DNA of 64,000 bases from CAG-877 sp963645945 (GCA_963645945.1 CAVIUA010000048.1:1-64000), one strand, 5' to 3'. Positions 33,662 to 43,638 are shown, numbered from the stretch's first letter. The notes: a model not told the origin generated them from the sequence alone. A program made the numbers and translations.

Positions 33662-36600
33662 TTATTCCATAAATTGGTCTTCTAATTTTTCAAGAGGTTC
33701 ATCATCCATGAATTCAGTTTTTAATTCATAATCAACATCTCTATATGATTTACTACCAGTACCAGCAGGTATTAGTTTACCAATAATAACATTTTCTTTT
33801 AATCCAGATAATGGATCAACTTTTCCTCTTATAGCAGCATCAGTTAAGATACGTGTAGTCTCTTGGAATGAAGCAGCTGATAAGAATGAATCAGTCTCCA
33901 AAGCTGCCTTTGTAATACCAAGAAGTATTGGAATACCTCTAGCTGGTTTTTTACCTTTAATAACAGCATCTTTATTACCATCTGTAAATTCACGGAAATT
34001 AACTAGACTACCAGGTAAGAACTTAGTATCTCCAGATTCAACAATTCTAATCTTAGAAATCATACGTCTTGCAATGATCTCAATATGTTTATCAGATATA
34101 TCAACACCTTGAGAACGATAAGTATTTTGAACTTCTTTTAAGATATATTCTTGTGTTGTAATTGGATCTGTTACAGCAAGTAACTCTTTTGGATTAACTG
34201 CACCTTCTGTAAGTCTATCTCCACAATGTACTTCAGTACCTTTTTCAACACATAATTTAGCACCATAATTAGTAACATGTTCTTTTGTTTCTAATTTATT
34301 TGTGATACTAATCTTATATTTACCATGATCTTCTTTGATTTTAGAAACTATACCATCAATTTCAGCAATAGTTGCTTTAGCTTTTGGATTACGAGCTTCA
34401 AATAATTCTTGAACACGAGGAAGACCTTGAGTGATATCAGCATCACCACCATGAGCAACTCCACCTGAATGGAATGTACGCATTGTAAGCTGTGTACCAG
34501 GTTCACCAATTGACTGAGCAGCCATAACACCAACTGCTTCACCAATTTCAACTAAGTTTCCTGTAGCTAAGTTACGACCATAACATTTTTGACATACTCC
34601 ATTAACAGTACCACAAGTTAAAATTGTACGTATTTCCACCTCAGTTATACCAGCATCAATAACTTTATCAGCTAATGACTCAGTAATCATTTGTAATTTA
34701 TCAACAATAACTTCTTTTGTTTCTGGATTAATAATCTTCTTATTAGCAAATCTACCAACAATACGATCACGTAATCCTTCAATTACAGAGCCAGTTTTTT
34801 CATTAATAAATGCATGAACAACAACACCTTGATCTGTTCCACAATCTTCTTCACGAACTATCATGTCTTGACTAACATCAACTAAACGACGAGTCAAATA
34901 TCCAGAGTCAGCAGTTTTTAAAGCTGTATCTGCTAAACCTTTACGAGTACCATGAGTAGATAAGAAGAATTCAGCAACTGACAAACCTTCAATGAAGTTT
35001 GAAAGAATTGGAATTTCAACAGATGTACCATCTGGTTTAGCCATAATACCACGCATACCAGCAACTTGAGTAAAGTTTGAAATGTTACCACGAGCTTTAG
35101 AGTTCATCATTATGAATATTGGATTATCAACATCTGTATGAGAAACCTCTTCAAGTTCTGCTTTTACTTGGTCAGTAGCATTATTCCAAGTACTAATAAC
35201 ATTATTATATCTTTCTTCATCTGTTATTAAACCTCTCTTATACTGTTTATTAATCTTATCAACAGTCTTTTGAGCTTCAGCAACAATTTCAGGTTTTTTC
35301 TTACTAGTTTCAACATCAGCCATACTAACAGTAATACCTGATATAGTAGAATACTTAAATCCTAAGTCTTTAAGATTATCAAGCATTGTAGAAGTTTCAG
35401 TTGTTTTATATCTTTTAAATACTTGGGCAATTATTTTTTCTAATGTTCCTTTAGCAAAAGGTTTAACTAATGGCATTTCTTTAATAGCCTCTGGAATATT
35501 AGTACCTTTTTCTAAGAAATATTTATTAGGTGTAATATTTTGAATGTTATCATCAGTTGGTTCATTAATAAATGCAAATGAATCAGGTAGGATTTCATTA
35601 AATTTAATTTTTCCAACTGTAGTAACTAAATATTTACCTTTTTGATTTTCCGTAAATAATTTATATTTAAATGAATCAACAGGTATCGCAACACGAGCAT
35701 GAAGAGTTAATTCCCTACGTTCATAAGCCATCAAAGCTTCATTAGTGTTTTTAAATACTCTACCTTCTCCTTCTTCTCCAGCTTTTTCCATAGTTATGTA
35801 ATAATTACCTAAAACCATGTCTTGTGAAGGTGTAACAATCGGATCACCTGATTTTGGATGAAGGATGTTATTTGAACCTAGCATTAATAATCTAGCTTCT
35901 GCTTGTGCTTCCTCTGATAAAGGTACGTGAACAGCCATCTGATCACCATCGAAGTCTGCATTGAAAGCAGGACATACTAATGGATGTAAACGAATAGCTT
36001 TTCCACCAACTAAGATAGGTTCAAATGCTTGAATACCTAATCTATGCAATGTAGGAGCACGGTTTAACATTACTGGATGTTCTTTAATAACCTCTTCTAC
36101 AATATCCCAAACAACAGGATCTTGATTATCTATTAATCTTTTAGCAGCTTTAATATTATGAGCTATATCTTTTTCAACTAAACCATGAATAACATGAGGT
36201 TTAAATAACTCTAAAGCCATTTCTTTAGGTATACCACATTGATACATCTTTAAGCTTGGTCCAACAACAATAACTGAACGTCCAGAATAATCAACACGTT
36301 TACCTAATAAGTTTTGACGGAAACGACCTTGTTTACCCTTTAACATACTAGATAAAGATTTTAAAGGTCTATTTCCAGCACCTGTTACACTTCTACCACG
36401 ACGTCCATTATCAAGTAATGAGTCAACCGCTTCTTGTAACATACGTTTTTCATTTTGAATAATGATAGTAGGAGCCCCTAAATCAATAAGTTTCTTTAAA
36501 CGATTATTACGATTAATAACACGTCTATATAAATCATTTAAATCAGAAGTAGCAAATCTACCACCATCTAATTGAATCATAGGTCTTAACTCTGGTGGAA

Positions 36601-37300
36601 TAACGGGAATACAATCCATAATCATCCATTCAGGCTTATTACCAGAAGAATAGAATGCATCTAATACATCAAGTCTTTTAAGTAATCTTGTTCTCTTTTG
36701 ACCTTGTGCATTTTCTAATTCTTTAGTGATTTCATCTATTTCTTTCTTTAAATCAACCTTTTTCAAAAGTTCTTTAATAGCTTCAGCACCCATACCAACT
36801 CTAAAGCCAGTACCATACTTTTCATAATAAGCTCTATATTCTTTTTCAGATAATGTTTGTTTATTTTCTAATGGTGCATTACCTTTATCAATAACAACAT
36901 AACTAACAAAGTATAAAACTTCTTCCAAATCTCTAGGACTCATATCAAGTACAAGACCCATACGAGAAGGAACACCTTTAAAGAACCAGATATGTGATAC
37001 AGGGGTAGCAAGTTCAATATGACCCATACGTTCACGGCGAACTTTTGAACGAGTAACCTCAACACCACAACGATCACATACTATATTTTTATAACGAACT
37101 CTTTTATATTTTCCACAGGCACATTCAAAATCCTTAGTAGGTCCAAAGATTTTTTCACAGAACAAACCATCTCTTTCAGGTCTAAGAGTACGATAGTTAA
37201 TAGTCTCTGGTTTTTTTACTTCACCGTAAGACCATTCACGAATTTTTTCAGGAGAAGCGATACCAATTTTTAATGCATCAAACTTATTAACTTCTATCAT
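33662..37300 (-). CDS. rpoC: DNA-directed RNA polymerase subunit beta'
   Basis: 1212 residues. The largest core subunit carries the catalytic Mg2+ site 'NADFDGDQM' (about 448-456), the N-terminal zinc site ('CACGKYK', 'CDRCG') and a second zinc site ('CGT', 'CQKCYG'). The bridge helix and trigger loop regions are intact ('GVMAAQSIGEPGTQLTMRTFHSGG', parts GEPGTQLTMRTFH). The ATG overlaps the rpoB stop by one base (TAATG), with coupled translation. Slightly shorter than E. coli, as in other Firmicutes. Confidence 0.99.
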   Translation of the reverse strand: MIEVNKFDALKIGIASPEKIREWSYGEVKKPETINYRTLRPERDGLFCEKIFGPTKDFECACGKYKRVRYKNIVCDRCGVEVTRSKVRRERMGHIELATPVSHIWFFKGVPSRMGLVLDMSPRDLEEVLYFVSYVVIDKGNAPLENKQTLSEKEYRAYYEKYGTGFRVGMGAEAIKELLKKVDLKKEIDEITKELENAQGQKRTRLLKRLDVLDAFYSSGNKPEWMIMDCIPVIPPELRPMIQLDGGRFATSDLNDLYRRVINRNNRLKKLIDLGAPTIIIQNEKRMLQEAVDSLLDNGRRGRSVTGAGNRPLKSLSSMLKGKQGRFRQNLLGKRVDYSGRSVIVVGPSLKMYQCGIPKEMALELFKPHVIHGLVEKDIAHNIKAAKRLIDNQDPVVWDIVEEVIKEHPVMLNRAPTLHRLGIQAFEPILVGGKAIRLHPLVCPAFNADFDGDQMAVHVPLSEEAQAEARLLMLGSNNILHPKSGDPIVTPSQDMVLGNYYITMEKAGEEGEGRVFKNTNEALMAYERRELTLHARVAIPVDSFKYKLFTENQKGKYLVTTVGKIKFNEILPDSFAFINEPTDDNIQNITPNKYFLEKGTNIPEAIKEMPLVKPFAKGTLEKIIAQVFKRYKTTETSTMLDNLKDLGFKYSTISGITVSMADVETSKKKPEIVAEAQKTVDKINKQYKRGLITDEERYNNVISTWNNATDQVKAELEEVSHTDVDNPIFIMMNSKARGNISNFTQVAGMRGIMAKPDGTSVEIPILSNFIEGLSVAEFFLSTHGTRKGLADTALKTADSGYLTRRLVDVSQDMIVREEDCGTDQGVVVHAFINEKTGSVIEGLRDRIVGRFANKKIINPETKEVIVDKLQMITESLADKVIDAGITEVEIRTILTCGTVNGVCQKCYGRNLATGNLVEIGEAVGVMAAQSIGEPGTQLTMRTFHSGGVAHGGDADITQGLPRVQELFEARNPKAKATIAEIDGIVSKIKEDHGKYKISITNKLETKEHVTNYGAKLCVEKGTEVHCGDRLTEGAVNPKELLAVTDPITTQEYILKEVQNTYRSQGVDISDKHIEIIARRMISKIRIVESGDTKFLPGSLVNFREFTDGNKDAVIKGKKPARGIPILLGITKAALETDSFLSAASFQETTRILTDAAIRGKVDPLSGLKENVIIGKLIPAGTGSKSYRDVDYELKTEFMDDEPLEKLEDQFME

Positions 37301-40300
37301 TAAAGATCAGCTCCTTCCTCAAAATCTTCATCTTCATTGAATTCATCATTCATGAAGTCTTCATAATCTTCTTCAAATTCTTTCTCTTCATCTTCGAACT
37401 CATCATCTCCATCATCATATGGCTCCTCTTCACCATCAGGTTCAGATACAACCTCTGCAACTGGAGAGTTTTCAAATTCTTCAATTGATGAATTATTATC
37501 ATCTCTATCTTCTGCTTCTTCTATTTCTTTAAGTTGTAACGTTTCTCCATCATCATTAATTATCGAAATATCAAGTCCAAGTGCTTGGAATTCTTTCATC
37601 AATACTCTAAATGATTCAGGAACACCAGCTTGATTAATTTCTTGTCCCTTAATTATTGATTCATAAACTTTAACACGGCCAATAACATCATCTGATTTAA
37701 CCGTTAAGATTTCTTGTAATGTGTGTGCAGCACCATATGCATATAATGCCCAAACTTCCATTTCACCAAATCTCTGACCACCAAATTGAGCTTTTCCACC
37801 TAAAGGTTGTTGAGTGACTAATGAGTAAGGTCCAGTAGAACGAGCATGTAATTTATCATCAACCATGTGATGTAATTTGATCATGTACATTACACCAACA
37901 GCAATTCTATGATCAAATGCCTCACCAGTACGACCATCATATAAAACAGTCTTACCATCTTCATCCATTCCAGCTTCTTTCATCATAGCTTTAATGTCAT
38001 CAATATGAGCTCCATCAAATACTGGAGTTGCTATATGAACACCAAGTTTCTTACATGCCATACCCATATGAATTTCAAGAATCTGTCCAAAGTTCATACG
38101 AGAAGGAACACCTTGTGGATTTAACATAATATCAACTGGAGTACCATCTGGTAAGTATGGCATATCTTCTTGTGGAAGAATAAGTGAAATAACACCCTTA
38201 TTACCATGACGTCCAGACATCTTATCTCCAACTTGAATCTTACGTTTTTGAATTATATAAACACGAATCACTTTACTAACACCAGCAGGTAATTCATCAT
38301 TATCTTTACGAGAATAAATTTTTATATCGTGAACGATACCATCTCCACCATGTGGAACACGTAAAGAAGTATCACGAACTTCACGAGTTTTTTCACCAAA
38401 GATAGCATGTAAAAGTTTTTCTTCTGAAGTAAGTTCAGCCATACCCTTAGGAGTAACTTTACCAACTAAGATATCTCCTTCTTTTACTTCAGTACCAATA
38501 GTAATGATACCATTTTCATCCAAATTACGACGTGCTTCTTCTGAAACATTAGGAATATCTCTTGTGATTTCTTCAGGTCCTAATTTAGTTTCACGACATT
38601 GCATTTCATAATCTTCAAGATGTAATGAAGTATATTTATCATCTTTTACTAAGTTTTCATTTAAGATAACAGCATCCTCATAGTTATAACCATTAAATGT
38701 CATGAAAGCAACAGTCATATTTTTACCTAACGCTAATTCACCTTTATCAGTAGAGTTACCATCAGCAAGAATAGTCTTATCAGCTTTTACTTTATCGCCA
38801 ACATGAACAATAGGTCTTTGATGAGAACAAATACTAGAGTTTGCTAATTCAAAATTAGCTAATCTATATGTATCTTTTCCTTCTTTTGTTTTAACTACAA
38901 CTTTCTTAGCATCAACATATTCAACAATACCATCGTTTTTAGCAATTACTTCAACACCTGAATCTTTTGCTGCAATAAACTCAACACCAGTTCCAACATA
39001 AGGAGCCTCAGTTTTAATTAATGGCATAGCTTGACGTTGCATGTTTGCACCCATTGAAGCACGAGTAGCATCATCATGCTCTAAGAATGGAATACAACTA
39101 GTCGTAACAGAAACAACCTGTTGTGGACTAACATCTATATAATCAACTTGTTCTGGTTTAGCTAAAATATTTTCACCACGGAAACGAGCATTAACAAGTT
39201 CACTAATAATTGTATTAGATTCATCAGTATCAACGGTAGATTGAGAAATTATATAATCTAATTCTTCATCTGCTGTTAAATATTGAACATCATCAGTAAT
39301 TTGACAATTAACAACCTTACGATATGGAGTCATAATAAATCCATATTCATCTATTTTTGCATAACTTGCTAAAGAAGTAATTAATCCAATATTTGGTCCT
39401 TCTGGAGATTCAATTGGACAAATACGACCATAGTGTGAACTATTAACGTCACGTACCTCAACACCAGCACGATCACGAGAAAGTCCTCCAGGTCCTAGTG
39501 CAGAAAGACGACGTTTATTAGTAAGTTCAGCAATTGGATTTGTTTGATCCATGAATTGAGATAATTGTGAACTACCAAAGAATTCTTTCATAGCAGCAGT
39601 TACCGGACGTATATTAATTAATGTTTTAGGAGTTACTTCTTCCATTTCTTGAGTAGTCATTCTTTCACGAACAACTCTTTCCATTCTAGAAACACCAATT
39701 CTAAATTGATTTTGTAAAAGTTCTCCAACTTGACGAATACGTCTATTTCCTAAATGATCGATTTCATCAAAATTACCAACACCTTGTAATAAGTTTAAGT
39801 AATATGAAACAGAAGCATATACGTCAGATATAGTTAAACGCTTAACATCAATGCTTTGATCATTACCAATAACATCTATTTTCTTTTTCTTATCAGTAGG
39901 ATTAACAATCTTAACTATTTGAACTTTGTTATATTGATCTAATTCATCATTAACTTTAACTTCTTTTAATCCAAATCCATTAGCTAAAGCACCCTTTAAT
40001 ACATCAATATTAGCCTTAGTAATTTGTGTACCTTTTTCTAGAACAACTTCACCATTATTAGTAATATCTTCAGCCAAAACTTGGTCAAGCATACGATCAA
40101 GTACATTTAATTTACGATTAAATTTATAACGACCTACTCTAGCTAAATCATATCTGAATTCATCAAAGAATCTTGTAATAATTTGGTTCTTAGATGAATC
40201 AAGAGTAACAGGTTCACCTGGTCTTAATTTTTCATAAATTTCAATTAAAGCTTCATCAGTATTCTTAGTAGAGTCTTTAGCAATAGTATTCTTCAAATAC

Positions 40301-40944
40301 TCATCTTCACCAAACATCTTAAAGATATCTTCATCACTAGATAAACCAAATGCTCTAAGTAATGTAGTTAATGTAACTTTTCTAGTACGATCAATACGTA
40401 CATATAAAACATCTCTAGCATCAGTTTCAAACTCTAACCAAGTACCACGTGTAGGTATAATTTGTGAAGTAATTAACTCACGACCAGATTTATCAATTTC
40501 GCGATTATAATATACGCTTGGAGAACGAACTAATTGTGAAACAATAACACGTTCAGCACCATTGATTACGAATGTCCCTGAATCAGTCATCATAGGCATA
40601 TCACCCATGAAAATTTCTTGTTCTTTTACTTCACCTGACTCACGGTTAAATAAACGAACCTCAACTCTTAATGGAGCAGCATAAGTACTTTCGCGATCTT
40701 TACTTTCTTTTATTGAATATCTAGGCTCATCAAAATGATAATCCCCAAATTCAAGCGATAAAGTTCCAGAGAAATTTTCTACTGGAAATAGATCTTCGAA
40801 TACTTCTTTTATACCTGTATCTAAAAACCATTTATAAGATTTCTTTTGAACCTCTAATAAATCTTTTAGTTCATAGGTATTTCTAATTTTAGAGAAATTT
40901 CTTCTCTCACGATAGTCACCAGATTTTACAATTTTGTATGACAC
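37300..40944 (-). CDS. rpoB: DNA-directed RNA polymerase subunit beta
   Basis: 1214 residues from GTG 40944, nine bases after AGGTGG; a GTG at 40953 directly abuts that site and is less likely. The rifampicin cluster reads 'GSSQLSQFMDQTNPIAELTNKRRLSALGPGGLSRDRAG' (parts: SQLSQFMDQTNP, KRRLSALGPGGL), a sensitive-type sequence. 'GDKMSGRHGNKG' and 'GGKAQFGGQRFGEMEVWAL' carry active-site residues. After the conserved end near residue 1140, about 70 extra residues form a very acidic Asp/Glu tail. Ribosomal operon and ybxB-like gene precede it, and it has its own promoter. Confidence 0.98.
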   Translation of the reverse strand: MSYKIVKSGDYRERRNFSKIRNTYELKDLLEVQKKSYKWFLDTGIKEVFEDLFPVENFSGTLSLEFGDYHFDEPRYSIKESKDRESTYAAPLRVEVRLFNRESGEVKEQEIFMGDMPMMTDSGTFVINGAERVIVSQLVRSPSVYYNREIDKSGRELITSQIIPTRGTWLEFETDARDVLYVRIDRTRKVTLTTLLRAFGLSSDEDIFKMFGEDEYLKNTIAKDSTKNTDEALIEIYEKLRPGEPVTLDSSKNQIITRFFDEFRYDLARVGRYKFNRKLNVLDRMLDQVLAEDITNNGEVVLEKGTQITKANIDVLKGALANGFGLKEVKVNDELDQYNKVQIVKIVNPTDKKKKIDVIGNDQSIDVKRLTISDVYASVSYYLNLLQGVGNFDEIDHLGNRRIRQVGELLQNQFRIGVSRMERVVRERMTTQEMEEVTPKTLINIRPVTAAMKEFFGSSQLSQFMDQTNPIAELTNKRRLSALGPGGLSRDRAGVEVRDVNSSHYGRICPIESPEGPNIGLITSLASYAKIDEYGFIMTPYRKVVNCQITDDVQYLTADEELDYIISQSTVDTDESNTIISELVNARFRGENILAKPEQVDYIDVSPQQVVSVTTSCIPFLEHDDATRASMGANMQRQAMPLIKTEAPYVGTGVEFIAAKDSGVEVIAKNDGIVEYVDAKKVVVKTKEGKDTYRLANFELANSSICSHQRPIVHVGDKVKADKTILADGNSTDKGELALGKNMTVAFMTFNGYNYEDAVILNENLVKDDKYTSLHLEDYEMQCRETKLGPEEITRDIPNVSEEARRNLDENGIITIGTEVKEGDILVGKVTPKGMAELTSEEKLLHAIFGEKTREVRDTSLRVPHGGDGIVHDIKIYSRKDNDELPAGVSKVIRVYIIQKRKIQVGDKMSGRHGNKGVISLILPQEDMPYLPDGTPVDIMLNPQGVPSRMNFGQILEIHMGMACKKLGVHIATPVFDGAHIDDIKAMMKEAGMDEDGKTVLYDGRTGEAFDHRIAVGVMYMIKLHHMVDDKLHARSTGPYSLVTQQPLGGKAQFGGQRFGEMEVWALYAYGAAHTLQEILTVKSDDVIGRVKVYESIIKGQEINQAGVPESFRVLMKEFQALGLDISIINDDGETLQLKEIEEAEDRDDNNSSIEEFENSPVAEVVSEPDGEEEPYDDGDDEFEDEEKEFEEDYEDFMNDEFNEDEDFEEGADL

Positions 40945-41017
40945 TAATTTCACCCACCTAACATAAACAAAAGCATAACTTGTAGATTTTTTATTACTAA
41001 AAAAGTCAGCAACTTAT

Positions 41018-41047
41018 ATTATCGCCACAAAATTAACGAAAAGTCAA
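41018..41047 (-). promoter_or_regulatory. rpoBC promoter
   Basis: TTGACT (41047-41042) and GATAAT (41023-41018) with 18-base spacing on the minus strand, immediately after the ybxB-like gene. Confidence 0.65.
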
Positions 41048-41632
41048 TCATAAACTACATTTAATTATAAAAAACCCTTTACTCTTTTTTAATATATCAA
41101 CAGTATATATTTTTTCCAAGTCGACAATTAGCGATTTTGCACCCTGCTCCTTACGAATAACCAAGAAAAGCTTTCCATCATCTTCTAAGTAATTCTTTGC
41201 ATTCATCACTATATCATAGACTACTTTTTTACCAGCCCTTATCGGAGGGTTAGTAATAATAGAAGAGTATTTAGAAGACACATTTTGATAAACATCGCTT
41301 TCAAATATAGATACATCTGAAACACCATTTTCTTTAGCGTTTCTAGTAGCCAAATGCAAAGCACGTAAGTTAACATCCACCATATCAACATGTGCCGAAG
41401 TAAGTTTACTAATTACAATACCAAATACTCCATAACCGCAACCCATATCAAGAATTTTGCCTCCAACCTCTTCAAGCGGGATTGATTCAAGAAGAAGTCT
41501 ACTGCCAAAATCCAAACCGTCCTTTGAAAAAACACCATTATCGGTTAAAAATGTAAATTTATTACCAAGTACCATACATGTCGTTTTCTTTACATTACTA
41601 GGTAATTTATCATTAGTAAAATATTGTCCCAT
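41048..41632 (-). CDS. RsmC/YbxB-like class I methyltransferase
   Basis: 194 residues from ATG 41632 after TAGGAGATATTAC. The frame is open further upstream, but only as poly-Phe/Arg from a T-rich leader, which I reject. 'GQYFTNDKLPSN' is the usual start of the YbxB family. Motif I is 'ILDMGCGYGVFGI' (about 59-71) and the catalytic 'NPPIR' motif is at about 128. The family methylates a guanine in 16S rRNA or a related target. It lies between rplL and rpoB exactly as ybxB does in B. subtilis, with its own promoter. Confidence 0.9.
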   Translation of the reverse strand: MGQYFTNDKLPSNVKKTTCMVLGNKFTFLTDNGVFSKDGLDFGSRLLLESIPLEEVGGKILDMGCGYGVFGIVISKLTSAHVDMVDVNLRALHLATRNAKENGVSDVSIFESDVYQNVSSKYSSIITNPPIRAGKKVVYDIVMNAKNYLEDDGKLFLVIRKEQGAKSLIVDLEKIYTVDILKKSKGFFIIKCSL

Positions 41633-41705
41633 GTAATATCTCCTACGAAAAAAAAAGAAGAAGAAAACCTCCATAAAAATATTAGTTTTCTTCCTTTCGA
41701 AACAT

Positions 41706-41734
41706 ATATTACAACAAAAATACATATATGTCAA
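41706..41734 (-). promoter_or_regulatory. Promoter of the ybxB-like gene
   Basis: Consensus TTGACA (41734-41729) and TAATAT (41711-41706), spacing 17, minus strand. The leader of about 65 bases is strikingly T-rich. Confidence 0.8.
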
Positions 41735-41779
41735 ACATTTTTTATACTTTTTTACAACATTTTTACACACTAGTTGTTT

Positions 41780-41811
41780 AAAAAGAAAAAAGAAGTTAAT
41801 TACTTAACTTC
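41780..41811 (-). terminator. rplJL terminator
   Basis: GAAGTTAA pairs with TTAACTTC around GTAA (41792-41811), followed on the minus strand by T6CT5. The rplL stop codon lies in the loop. Confidence 0.85.
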
Positions 41812-42168
41812 TACAGTAGCTCCAGCTTCTTCTAACTTAGCTTTAATTTCATCAGCTTCAGCTTTAGCAATGTTTTCTTTAACAACACCGTTTGAATCAA
41901 CGATATCTTTAGATTCTTTTAATCCTAAACCAGTAATTTCTTTAACAACTTTAATAACAGCAACTTTAGCAGCTCCAGCATCAGCTATTGAAACAGTAAC
42001 TGTACTTGGACCTTCTTCAGCAGCAGCTCCAGCAGCTGGTGCAGCAACAGCAACAGCACTTGGATCTACACCAAATTCTTCCTTCATTGCATCTACTAAT
42101 TCTTTAATTTCTAATAAGTTCATTTCTTTTAAACTACTGATAAATTCATCTCTTGTTAATTTAGCCAT
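41800..42168 (-). CDS. rplL: 50S ribosomal protein L7/L12
   Basis: 122 residues. The N-terminal dimerisation domain ('LTRDEFISSLKEMNLLEIKELVDAMKEEFGV', shown in parts: LTRDEFISSL, KELVDAMKEEFG) is followed by an Ala-rich hinge (about 38-50) and the C-terminal factor-binding domain ending 'KAKLEEAGATVEVK'. It forms the ribosomal stalk with L10 and recruits EF-Tu and EF-G. Separated from rplJ by 32 bases with AGGGAGGAAAAGAAAA. Confidence 0.98.
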   Translation of the reverse strand: MAKLTRDEFISSLKEMNLLEIKELVDAMKEEFGVDPSAVAVAAPAAGAAAEEGPSTVTVSIADAGAAKVAVIKVVKEITGLGLKESKDIVDSNGVVKENIAKAEADEIKAKLEEAGATVEVK

Positions 42169-42200
42169 TTTTCTTTTCCTCCCTATATTTTATATTTTAA

Positions 42201-42692
42201 TTAATTTTCTTTTTGTTGACTATATAAGTCTAAGCAGATAGATAAGTCTCTTGCGATACCCATCATACCACCAGCAAGCATAGTAAGTAATCCTTCTCTT
42301 GAAGGTATAGTAGCATATTCAGCTAATTTTGCTTGATCAGCCTTTTCTCCATCTACAATCCCTACTTTTAAAACTAATGCTGGATGACTTTTAGCAAATT
42401 CAGCCAAAGTCTTTATTGGCGCGATTTGATCTTCACCATATGCAAAAGCACTAGGACCAGTTAATGATTCATTTAAATCAATTCCTAAATCATTGAAAGC
42501 ACGAGCCATTAGAGTATTTTTATATACTTTATAATCTGAATTAGACTCTCTTAACTTAATACGTAATTCCTTAGCTTCACTATCAGTAATACCACGATAA
42601 TCGAATAAAACTATAGTTTTAGCAGTTTGAACACGATCTTTAATTTCATCAATAACACCTTGTTTTTGCTTTAAGATTGCTTCACTTGCCAT
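42201..42692 (-). CDS. rplJ: 50S ribosomal protein L10
   Basis: 163 residues. 'LKQKQGVIDEIKDRVQTAKTIVLFDYRGIT' (parts: KTIVLFDYRGI) and 'VYKNTLMARAF' are typical of L10, the stalk base that binds 23S rRNA and L12 dimers. The C-terminal helix binding L12 is short. TAAGGAGGTGTTTT precedes the ATG. Expression is controlled by the L10 leader directly upstream. Confidence 0.97.
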   Translation of the reverse strand: MASEAILKQKQGVIDEIKDRVQTAKTIVLFDYRGITDSEAKELRIKLRESNSDYKVYKNTLMARAFNDLGIDLNESLTGPSAFAYGEDQIAPIKTLAEFAKSHPALVLKVGIVDGEKADQAKLAEYATIPSREGLLTMLAGGMMGIARDLSICLDLYSQQKEN

Positions 42693-42711
42693 AAAACACC
42701 TCCTTATTTTA

Positions 42712-42826
42712 TTGTAAGGATGCCATAAAAAAGTTTCTTAACTATATAGACAGCCAAGAAACTTTTAATACTCTATAAAGTCCTCGGTAGGATTTATTTG
42801 TATACCTACTGTCTATGGCACCAACA
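42712..42826 (-). promoter_or_regulatory. L10 leader RNA with attenuator
   Basis: Minus strand. The leader begins GTTGGTGCCATAGACAGTAGG and closes with TATGGCATCC, so GTGCCATA/TATGGCA forms the closing stem. Inside, CCTACCGAGGAC resembles the kink-turn and arm recognised by the L10(L12)4 complex. Near the 3' end AAAGTTTCTT pairs with AAGAAACTTT followed by TTT, a terminator-like hairpin (42766-42727). Binding of excess L10-L12 would favour shut-off. Matches the known ribosomal-protein L10 leader family by eye. Confidence 0.85.
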
Positions 42827-42836
42827 AATTGTCTTT

Positions 42837-42865
42837 ATTATAACCTATAAAATCCTATTTGTCAA
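42837..42865 (-). promoter_or_regulatory. rplJL promoter at the end of rplA
   Basis: Consensus TTGACA (42865-42860) and TATAAT (42842-42837) with 17-base spacing. The -35 box lies in the last codons of rplA. Confidence 0.85.
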
Positions 42866-43550
42866 AATTATTTTCAACTTTTATTCCAGGACCCATTGTA
42901 GAAGCTATAGAAATGTTTTTAACATAATCACCTTTTACAGTTGCAGGTCTTAATTTAATTATATGAGTAACAAATGCATCAAGGTTAGCAAGTAAATCTT
43001 CATCTGAGAAAGAAACTTTACCAATGATACCATGAATGTTACCATAACTATCAGTTCTATATTCAACACGACCAGCTTTTACTTCTTCAATAGCTTTAAC
43101 TACGTCTAAAGTAACTGTACCAGTTTTAGGATTTGGCATTAAACCTTTAGGTCCTAAAACCTTACCTAATTTACCTAATAAAGGCATCATATCAGGTGTA
43201 GCTATCATAGTATCGAAATCAAACCAATTTTCTTTTTCGATTTTTTCAAGCATATCAACATCACCAACATAGTCAGCTCCTGCCTCTTTAGCTTGATTAG
43301 CTTTTTCACCTCTTGCAATTACTAAAACTTTCTTAGTCTTACCAGTTCCTTTAGGAAGTACTATAGCACCTCTTAATTGTTGATCTGCTTTCTTAGTATC
43401 AAGATTTAATCTCATTGCTACTTCAACAGAACCATCAAAAGAACTAGTAGAAGTCATTTTTACTAACTTAATAGCTTCTTCTTTTGTATATACTTTATTC
43501 TTTTCTATTTTTGAAAGAGCTTCAGTATATTTCTTACTTCTTCTTTTCAT
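42855..43550 (-). CDS. rplA: 50S ribosomal protein L1
   Basis: 231 residues. 'MKRRSKKYTEALSKIEKNK' at the start, 'LGKLGKVLGPKGLMPNPKTGTVT' (parts: VLGPKGLMPNPKTGT) and 'STMGPGIKV' at the end identify L1, the mobile stalk at the E site and a translational repressor of its own operon in many bacteria. A hairpin occupies the gap after rplK and its 3' arm touches the rplA ribosome binding site (AAGGAGGAAAG). Confidence 0.98.
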   Translation of the reverse strand: MKRRSKKYTEALSKIEKNKVYTKEEAIKLVKMTSTSSFDGSVEVAMRLNLDTKKADQQLRGAIVLPKGTGKTKKVLVIARGEKANQAKEAGADYVGDVDMLEKIEKENWFDFDTMIATPDMMPLLGKLGKVLGPKGLMPNPKTGTVTLDVVKAIEEVKAGRVEYRTDSYGNIHGIIGKVSFSDEDLLANLDAFVTHIIKLRPATVKGDYVKNISIASTMGPGIKVENNFDK

Positions 43551-43560
43551 TTTCTTTCCT

Positions 43561-43609
43561 CCTTATGTGGTAAAAGCGGATATTAATTTTAATTTTCCTT
43601 CCACATAGG
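43561..43609 (-). promoter_or_regulatory. Hairpin over the rplA ribosome binding site
   Basis: On the minus strand CCTATGTGG (43609-43601) pairs with CCACATAAGG (43570-43561), and the AAGG of the second arm is part of the rplA binding site. It could limit rplA translation, possibly as an L1 feedback site; the latter is inference. Confidence 0.45.
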
Positions 43610-43638
43610 TAAACCCTATATGATCAATTACTTAAGAA

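Noticed and set aside
41633..41770. 46-codon N-terminal extension of the ybxB-like gene with a poly-Phe run
   Set aside because: The extension covers the gene's own consensus promoter and a T-rich leader; ATG 41632 with TAGGAGATATTAC matches the family start.
41774..42241. 155-codon plus-strand open frame opposite rplL
   Set aside because: It is the mirror of the Ala/Lys/Glu-rich rplL coding sequence, has no ribosome binding site and gives a low-complexity Ser/Ala/Leu product.
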